Under the pieces are notes generated by a model. That model had not been told where the DNA came from. It was given only the letters and a program-made list of their open reading frames with translations, and made no database searches. 6,169 nucleotides of DNA, taken from positions 1-6,169 of the forward strand of contig CALKXN010000044.1 in assembly GCA_938003555.1 (NCBI GenBank). Direction: 5' to 3'. Below are positions 1 through 3,799 of the stretch, in pieces. Each line of letters begins with the position of its first letter. Position 1 is the first letter of the stretch. The DNA comes from an uncultured Robiginitomaculum sp. (GTDB lineage Bacteria > Pseudomonadota > Alphaproteobacteria > Caulobacterales > Maricaulaceae). The position numbers were made by a program, and so were the translations under genes.

Positions 1-88
1 GAGGCTGCGCCCAACGGGAGGGAGGGCGGGGCCTCGGAAGATGGCGGCGTGACGCTTAGGGGGGTAAGGCGTCAGCCTGGTCGAGCGC
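1..88. other. GC-rich region downstream of pspC with a G-quadruplex motif
   Basis: No gene can be assigned here. The plus strand has four G runs separated by single bases at 16-31 (GGGAGGGAGGGCGGGG), a textbook G-quadruplex pattern. GAGGC (1-5) can pair with GCCTC (31-35), and CGCCC (8-12) with GGGCG (24-28), giving an alternative hairpin. A second imperfect hairpin is GACGC/TTA (51-58) with TAA/GCGTC (65-73) around a loop of six G. None is followed by a T run on either strand, so an intrinsic terminator for pspC is not shown. Plus-strand frames stop near 50 and 57, so the end of a convergent gene entering from the left cannot be excluded. Confidence 0.5.
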
Positions 89-586
89 TTAGTTTTCTAA
101 GTCGCGGAACTGGCGGCGAAGCTGCCACTCAGATGAAGTAATGGATTTCTCCATATCGGCGAGGCGGGTTTCGATACTGCGAAATTTACTTTTCACATCT
201 TTGAAACTGGCTGAGCGCGCCGGAGCTTCGTTCGGGGCCGCCTCACGTTTTGCGCGGCGGGCTTCGCGTTTCTCACGTTTGTAAGGGGCGCGGTTATCCG
301 TTGGGACGAAGATGCACAGTCCAAAGTAAAGGACGAAAGCCAGCGGGCCGAGAAGGAAGAAGAAGCTAAGCACAAAGAGGATGCGAACAATAACTGGATC
401 AAGTCCTGTATAGTCGCCGATCCCGGCGCAAACTCCGCCCCATACCCCGTCAATTTTATTTCGGGTTAAACGTTTTGGCGCGGCTTCAGAATACTCATAT
501 CCATCATCTGACCAATCCCAATTCATGTCTTTTGCAGCGCGGTCAGCACGGTTGCGATACGGGCCTTTGTTAGATCGTTTTGTCAT
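89..586 (-). CDS. pspC: Phage shock protein PspC, inner-membrane stress sensor
   Basis: A 165-residue PspC. In enterobacteria PspC works with PspB in the inner membrane and pulls PspA off PspF during envelope stress. The N-terminal about 37 residues are polar and cytoplasmic. The PspC domain spans about 38-97, with the signature GVWGGVCAGIGDYTGLDP at 47-64 and a long hydrophobic stretch at 65-95. A Lys/Arg-rich linker (101-115) leads to a C-terminal amphipathic helix (126-165) ending in SITSSEWQLRRQFRDL, close to the conserved end of E. coli PspC as I remember it. The frame is open 39 codons further upstream, but the ATG at 586 is chosen because GGAGAGAG lies just before it and the extension would mostly overlap pspB. 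The start lies inside pspB (17-base overlap), which suggests translational coupling. Confidence 0.93.
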   Translation of the reverse strand: MTKRSNKGPYRNRADRAAKDMNWDWSDDGYEYSEAAPKRLTRNKIDGVWGGVCAGIGDYTGLDPVIVRILFVLSFFFLLGPLAFVLYFGLCIFVPTDNRAPYKREKREARRAKREAAPNEAPARSASFKDVKSKFRSIETRLADMEKSITSSEWQLRRQFRDLEN

Positions 587-815
587 TTTTCTCTCTCCAA
601 TTCGGGACTTCGTCGTCAAGAATGCGTTCCAGAACTTGAACGCGTTGATCCATAATGTCTGCGAGCTTTGACATACGTTCCAGCTCTGCAACCTGATCAC
701 CACTCATGTGATCCATCATCCGCTCTTTGTGGCCGAAATAGCTTTTCACAATAATCATTGTGAAGACCATGACGATTGCGACGATCGGGATGGATACGGC
801 AATAATGTCTTCCAT
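570..815 (-). CDS. pspB: Phage shock protein PspB
   Basis: An 81-residue PspB, the small inner-membrane partner of PspC in sensing envelope stress and relieving PspA-PspF inhibition. An N-terminal transmembrane helix lies at about 4-25 (IIAVSIPIVAIVMVFTMIIV), followed by a short basic stretch and a cytoplasmic coiled coil (about 37-70). The C-terminal VQVLERILDDEVPNWREK matches the hallmark ALESILDAEHPNWR end of E. coli PspB. The leader contains a polypurine GAGAGAGAGAAAGAG tract 7 or more bases ahead of the ATG at 815, probably the ribosome-binding site. It follows pspA after a 169-base structured gap and overlaps pspC by 17 bases. Confidence 0.93.
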   Translation of the reverse strand: MEDIIAVSIPIVAIVMVFTMIIVKSYFGHKERMMDHMSGDQVAELERMSKLADIMDQRVQVLERILDDEVPNWREKNDKTI

Positions 816-880
816 TTTATACTCTTTCTCTCTCTCTCGTATTTTACCGCTTCGTTTTAAGGCTGGCGGCTTAAATTAGG

Positions 881-975
881 TTTGGCCTGTGATGGCGGGG
901 CACTACTCCACCTCTCTCTCATGTGGGGGTCGGGGCTGAACGGGTCAACAGCTCCGCGCCAATCACAGGTCCAAA
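881..975 (-). other. Large imperfect inverted repeat between pspA and pspB (structured mRNA element)
   Basis: The arms are 881-896 (TTTGGCCTGTGATGGC on plus) and 958-975. They pair as TTTGG with CCAAA (971-975), CCTGTGAT with ATCACAGG (962-969) and GGC with GCC (958-960): 16 base pairs with two single-base bulges (T970, A961). In the minus-strand transcript the enclosed segment can form two smaller hairpins, GCTG/CAGC and CCAC/GTGG, so a branched fold is plausible. There is no U run, so it is not an obvious terminator. Its place after pspA suggests a 3'-end stabiliser or attenuator that favours PspA over PspB/C; that role is inference. Confidence 0.6.
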
Positions 976-984
976 GTCTACGGC

Positions 985-1680
985 TTACTTATTGGCCGCT
1001 TTTTTGGGTTTATTCGCTGACTTGGTCATGCGGGCCTTAAGCGCGGCCAGCTCGTCCTCAACGGCGTCATTGGCTTCGATCTGCGCGAACTGGCTTTCCA
1101 AGCTTTGACCACCTTGGCCAAGGTCAAAACTTTCGACCTGCGCTTCAAGCTCGTCCACTTTACGCTCAACACGCTCGTAACGGGCTAAGGCATCGTCAAC
1201 TTTGCTGTCGGACAGCTGGGTGCGAACGCGGATGCGGTTCTGGGCTGTCGTGCCGCGCATCATCAGTGATTTATGCTTGGCTTTGGCTTCATTAAGTTTT
1301 GCTTGTAGTTTTTGCAGATCAGCATCGGCTTTATCGACATTTTCATCGAGAATTTCGATCTCGCGGCGAACGACGTCGGCCATTTGCTGCGCTTGCTGCT
1401 TGGCGCCAATTGCGCCGCGGGCCAGATCTTCGCGTTCTTTATCAATGGCAAGTTCGGCTTTAGCCGCCCACTCATCTGCGCGGGCTTCGTAAGTGTCTGC
1501 CTTGCGGGCCAGTTCTTTGCGCTCTGCAATAGAGCGCGCGGCTTCGGTGCGCACTTCGACAAGTGTGTCTTCCATTTCTTGAATGATAAGACGTGCGATC
1601 TTTTCCGGGTTTTCGGCTTTCTCGATCATTGAATTCAAATTTGAATTGATGATGTCGCCCATGCGTGAAAAAATTCCCAT
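985..1680 (-). CDS. pspA: Phage shock protein PspA (ESCRT-III/IM30 family)
   Basis: A 231-residue PspA, the peripheral inner-membrane effector that binds stressed membrane and, when unstressed, inhibits PspF. The N-terminus MGIFSRMGDIINSNLN is almost that of E. coli PspA and forms the membrane-binding amphipathic helix. The conserved ENPEK break follows (Pro25), then RLIIQEMEDTLVEVR (30-44) and KAELAIDKEREDLAR (74-88) in the long coiled-coil hairpin. The C-terminal helices include ALARYERVERKVDELEAQVE (164-183). The protein ends in a Lys-rich tail (220-231) that makes it somewhat longer than the about 222-residue E. coli protein. The start at 1680 is backed by AAGGAGAA eight bases upstream. 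It is third in the minus-strand operon, after two small ORFs. Confidence 0.97.
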   Translation of the reverse strand: MGIFSRMGDIINSNLNSMIEKAENPEKIARLIIQEMEDTLVEVRTEAARSIAERKELARKADTYEARADEWAAKAELAIDKEREDLARGAIGAKQQAQQMADVVRREIEILDENVDKADADLQKLQAKLNEAKAKHKSLMMRGTTAQNRIRVRTQLSDSKVDDALARYERVERKVDELEAQVESFDLGQGGQSLESQFAQIEANDAVEDELAALKARMTKSANKPKKAANK

Positions 1681-1704
1681 GATATTCTCCTTGATTAGCT
1701 ATTC

Positions 1705-1720
1705 GGGGTGGGGTGGGGGG
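1705..1720 (+). other. G-run tract in the pspA leader
   Basis: GGGGTGGGGTGGGGGG on the plus strand, which is the template strand for the psp operon; the mRNA carries the C-rich complement. It lies in the 52-base spacer between the 51-codon small ORF and pspA, just upstream of the pspA ribosome-binding site. Only three runs are separated by loops, so a G-quadruplex would need the six-G run to be split. Confidence 0.4.
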
Positions 1721-1732
1721 ATGAAGTTTGGA

Positions 1733-1888
1733 TTAGAAGAAAATTCCGCCAATCATTAGGCCGGCGATAAAGAAGCCCCAGCACTCTATGCGGCGCGTCG
1801 ATAGATATCGGGCAAAGCGCCAAAATTTGCTCTCTAGGCTCGCGCGGTCGCTGCGGGTTTCAAATTCTGTTTCAAAATCGGTGTTCAT
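1733..1888 (-). CDS. Small (51-residue) putative membrane protein in the psp operon
   Basis: Not a family I recognise. The N-terminus is acidic (MNTDFETEFETRSD), the middle is amphipathic and basic (RASLESKFWRFARYLSTRR, about 15-33), and the C-terminus is hydrophobic (CWGFFIAGLMIGGIFF, about 36-51). The product is likely a tail-anchored or membrane-surface peptide with its N-terminus in the cytoplasm. An in-frame TAA at 1898-1900 bounds it, so the ORF cannot be longer than 53 codons. The ATG at 1888 is preferred over the in-frame ATG at 1894 because AAGAG sits six bases before it. It lies between the 48-codon ORF and pspA, all on the same strand, so it is probably co-transcribed with pspA. 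It does not resemble E. coli PspD or PspG as I recall them. Confidence 0.68.
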   Translation of the reverse strand: MNTDFETEFETRSDRASLESKFWRFARYLSTRRIECWGFFIAGLMIGGIFF

Positions 1889-1928
1889 TTTCATCTCTTA
1901 TATTGGGTCATCAGGGGGTAAATTCCGG

Positions 1929-1951
1929 CCCGCCCTCGTATCTGGGGCGGG
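1929..1951 (-). other. GC-rich stem-loop between the two small psp ORFs
   Basis: CCCGCCC (1929-1935) and GGGCGGG (1945-1951) form a perfect 7-bp stem with a 9-base loop. It lies in the 78-base gap between the 48-codon and 51-codon ORFs. No T run follows on the minus strand, so it looks like an mRNA-stability or attenuation hairpin rather than an efficient intrinsic terminator. Confidence 0.5.
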
Positions 1952-1966
1952 GAAGTGAGGTTTCGG

Positions 1967-2113
1967 CTAGATGCCGAAGCCTGTGATGTGCGCTCCGCCA
2001 ACAAAGCTTGCCTTTGCGCGGTAGTGACGGCGGCGGCGCGTGCTGCGTACGGATGGTGTTGCAGGTGTTGCGCCGACTGTTTTTGCGTCGATCATATGTG
2101 TTGAATAAGTCAT
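1967..2113 (-). CDS. Small (48-residue) basic protein, first ORF of the psp operon
   Basis: Not recognised. The ORF runs from the ATG at 2113 to TAG at 1967. The N-terminal third is polar and Thr/Ala-rich (MTYSTHMIDAKTVGATPATP), the centre is strongly basic (STRRRRHYRAK, about 24-34), and the end is Gly-rich and mildly hydrophobic (ASFVGGAHITGFGI). A polypurine GAGAGAGAGAAAA tract ends about five bases before the ATG, the same style of leader as pspB and pspC. It starts roughly 55 bases downstream of the predicted psp promoter. There is no clear membrane helix. It may be a real small protein or a leader peptide; the short length keeps confidence moderate. Confidence 0.55.
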   Translation of the reverse strand: MTYSTHMIDAKTVGATPATPSVRSTRRRRHYRAKASFVGGAHITGFGI

Positions 2114-2172
2114 TGCGTTTTCTCTCTCTCTCGTAACCGGGTGGAGCGGTATGGCTCTTTCGGTGTGACCCC

Positions 2173-2202
2173 ATTATGGCGCAAACGGCAAAGCGCTTTC
2201 AA
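2173..2202 (-). promoter_or_regulatory. Predicted sigma70-type promoter of the psp operon
   Basis: Read on the minus strand: -35 TTGAAA (complement of 2197-2202), an 18-base spacer, and -10 CATAAT (complement of 2173-2178). Each hexamer differs from consensus at one position. Transcription would begin near 2166, about 50 bases ahead of the first small ORF. I found no good sigma54 element in the region between this ORF and pspF. Confidence 0.6.
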
Positions 2203-2222
2203 CAAGTTATAAGTTGTTGAAA
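2197..2222. promoter_or_regulatory. 26-bp palindrome, candidate PspF operator
   Basis: The two 13-base halves, TTTCAACAAGTTA and TAAGTTGTTGAAA, are inverted copies apart from one symmetric mismatched position (G at 2206 and at 2213). The promoter-proximal end is the -35 hexamer of the predicted psp promoter. A further TTTCAA half-element lies at 2233-2238. Dimeric helix-turn-helix proteins of the Fis-like class bind such dyads, and pspF is the adjacent divergent gene. That PspF is the ligand is inference. Confidence 0.6.
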
Positions 2223-2327
2223 TATATGAAGTTTTCAAATTATTCACATTTGCGCTAGTCATTGAGTGGTAAATTTGACATAAAAATGGCAATAATTGTC
2301 GTATACAAATAGTGAAAATGACTAAAT

Positions 2328-3341
2328 ATGAGCAAATTTAACACCCAACCTATTGGCGGATCACCGGCTTTTCTGGCGATTCTTGATATGATTTCCCATT
2401 CTGCCGCACTGGATCACACGGTTTTAGTGGTTGGAGAGCGCGGAACGGGCAAAGCGATGACAGCCGGACGGCTACATTTTTTGTCTCCGCGCTGGGAGCA
2501 GAGCTTTGTGGCGGTCAATTGCGCTGCATATGATGACGCCGCGCTGGATGCATTTATCTTCGGCGAAGACATTAGCGCGGGTTTGATAGAGCAAGGTGAG
2601 GGCGGGACATTATTTCTGGACTCCATAGAAAGCGTCAGTTTGCGTTTGCAGGAAAAGCTTCTGCGCCTGACCGAGGATGGCGAATATCGCCGCGTGCGCG
2701 GTGATGATACGCTCACCGCTGATATACGCGTTATCGCTGCGGCGGGAGTGGATTTGCCCGCTGCGGTGCGGGCCGGAACGTTTCGGCCTGACTTTCTGGA
2801 TCGTTTGGCCGTGGATGTCATTACCTTGCCGCCCCTTCGCCGCCGCGTCAGCGATATAGAGGTGCTGGCCAATTACTTTGCGCGCGAACGGGTCAAGGCT
2901 GTTGGGGGGCATAGTTTTCCCGGCTTTACGCCGGAGGTCATTGAATATTTGATGGCGCATGACTGGCCGGGGAATGTACGAGAGCTGCGCAGCGTAGCTG
3001 AGCGCGCGGTGAATGAGGCGATGCTGGATGACAATCATTTTGCGGGTCCGGTGGGCGAGGTTATTCTTGATCCTTTTGATGCGCCTTGGCGTTTGTCGGC
3101 AAAGCAGCCGGAGGCAGGGCGCGATTCTAAGGATAATAAACCGGACGTGCAGGCCAAGGATATATCTCTGCAACCCGCGCCGCAGGCCGGATTTCATGAT
3201 CGGGTCAATGCGTTTGAAAAGGCCATGATCGTGCAGGCCTTAGAGACCCATGATCATCATCAGGGCCGCGCGGCGCAATCGCTTGAGCTATCCTACCACG
3301 CCTTTCGGGGGCAGCTGCGCAAGCACGGCTTGCGTAAATAA
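2328..3341 (+). CDS. pspF: PspF-type AAA+ transcriptional regulator lacking the GAFTGA loop
   Basis: A 337-residue PspF homologue with no N-terminal receiver domain, as in E. coli. Conserved features are Walker A GERGTGK (36-42), switch Asn64 in NCAA, arginine fingers Arg153 and Arg159 (FRPDFLDRL), LPPLRRR (167-173), sensor II WPGNVREL (213-220) and a Fis-like helix-turn-helix (about 311-334, GRAAQSLELSYHAFRGQLRK). The loop FLSPRW with Trp56 matches the E. coli YLSSRW surface that PspA binds. Oddities: from FG (78-79) to GGT (92-94) there are only 12 residues where E. coli has 21, so GAFTGA is absent; and Walker B reads LFLDS, with Ser99 in place of the catalytic Glu. The frame is continuous, so this is not a frameshift. 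The ATG at 2328 has only a weak purine stretch ahead of it and overlaps a 7-codon out-of-frame ORF (2318-2341). It probably regulates psp without sigma54. Confidence 0.92.
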   Translation: MSKFNTQPIGGSPAFLAILDMISHSAALDHTVLVVGERGTGKAMTAGRLHFLSPRWEQSFVAVNCAAYDDAALDAFIFGEDISAGLIEQGEGGTLFLDSIESVSLRLQEKLLRLTEDGEYRRVRGDDTLTADIRVIAAAGVDLPAAVRAGTFRPDFLDRLAVDVITLPPLRRRVSDIEVLANYFARERVKAVGGHSFPGFTPEVIEYLMAHDWPGNVRELRSVAERAVNEAMLDDNHFAGPVGEVILDPFDAPWRLSAKQPEAGRDSKDNKPDVQAKDISLQPAPQAGFHDRVNAFEKAMIVQALETHDHHQGRAAQSLELSYHAFRGQLRKHGLRK

Positions 3342-3344
3342 GAG

Positions 3345-3399
3345 CCTATTGCTGCTTCTGCTGCTTCGGCGGGCCGTCGCTACGGCGCAGTAGGTTTTT
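3345..3399 (+). terminator. Candidate intrinsic terminator of pspF, inside the convergent gene
   Basis: CCTATTGC (3345-3352) pairs with GCAGTAGG (3387-3394) over 8 bp with one G-U pair, immediately followed by TTTTT (3395-3399). Stacked directly inside is a second hairpin, GCCGT (3373-3377) with ACGGC (3382-3386). Twenty bases on the left are unpaired. It starts four bases after the pspF stop and lies wholly within the 3' end of the opposing lipoprotein gene. Confidence 0.45.
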
Positions 3400-3738
3400 A
3401 TCCTCAGGGCGCTTATATTTTTCTGGATGGGTGTCCGGCGTGACCGTTTGTGAATTGGCTGTCAGCGTTTGAGTCAATTTAGGCTGTTGCGGCTGCTGCG
3501 TTTCGACAGCGATTGTCGATGTTGCGACTTCTGGGCTTTGAGCGCTTTGCTGTGCGGCAATGGCTTTGCGCGCGGCTTCAACTTTGGCTTCGCGCTCAAG
3601 ACGTGCGATCTCTGCCAAATCAATTTGCGGCTCTGCGGGGACGTCTATGACAACCTCTTTTTTGGGCTCACAGCCTGTCAGAGGAAGCGCCGTCATCGCG
3701 CAGGCGCCAAGAATAATGAGTATTTTAGACGGTTTCAT
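3346..3738 (-). CDS. Small Gln/Pro-rich lipoprotein of unknown function
   Basis: A 130-residue predicted lipoprotein of no family I recognise. The signal peptide is MKPSKILIILGACAMTALPLTGC, with lipobox LTGC and the acylated Cys at 23. The next residue, Glu24, does not suggest inner-membrane retention. A short charged helix follows (about 40-66, LAEIARLEREAKVEAARKAI), then a Ser/Thr/Gln/Pro-rich disordered tail ending in KQQKQQ. The ATG at 3738 is chosen because GGAG sits six bases upstream and it gives a proper signal peptide; the frame extends six codons further. It lies downstream of the lytic transglycosylase gene on the same strand, 56 bases away, with a probable terminator between. Its stop is four bases from that of convergent pspF. 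Confidence 0.82.
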   Translation of the reverse strand: MKPSKILIILGACAMTALPLTGCEPKKEVVIDVPAEPQIDLAEIARLEREAKVEAARKAIAAQQSAQSPEVATSTIAVETQQPQQPKLTQTLTANSQTVTPDTHPEKYKRPEDKNLLRRSDGPPKQQKQQ

Positions 3739-3774
3739 TGCGATCTCCATAAGCATATGAGCCGAAGGGATAGC

Positions 3775-3799
3775 AAAAATAACTTAACGCAGCGCTAAG
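3775..3799 (-). terminator. Intrinsic terminator of the lytic transglycosylase gene
   Basis: On the minus strand CTTAGCG pairs with CGTTAAG (7 bp including one G-U) around a 3-base loop at 3783-3799, followed by TTATTTTT (3775-3782). The stem includes the transglycosylase TAG stop codon. It should cut or reduce readthrough into the lipoprotein gene that begins at 3738. Confidence 0.6.

Noticed and set aside
914..981. 21-codon minus-strand ORF (MRERWSS...) between pspA and pspB
   Set aside because: It is very short and lies in the inverted repeat; GA-rich sequence there gives a chance start. No RBS precedes it.
2060..2075. Sigma54-like GG-N10-GC element on the minus strand (CGGCGCAACACCTGCA)
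   Set aside because: Only about 8 of 12 consensus positions match, it lies inside the 48-codon ORF, and GG-N10-GC is common by chance. It remains the only alternative if that ORF is not real.
1911..2174. 87-codon minus-strand ORF across the psp leader
   Set aside because: It overlaps the better supported 48-codon ORF in another frame, begins at the predicted -10, has no RBS and has no domain-like composition.
2110..2292. 60-codon minus-strand ORF in the pspF/psp intergenic region
   Set aside because: It runs through the promoter and palindrome, and has no RBS or recognisable composition.
2275..2307. TTGACA (2275-2280) with TATACA (2302-2307) as a pspF promoter
   Set aside because: The 21-base spacer is too long for a sigma70 promoter. 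No better-spaced pair was found, so the pspF promoter is left unassigned.
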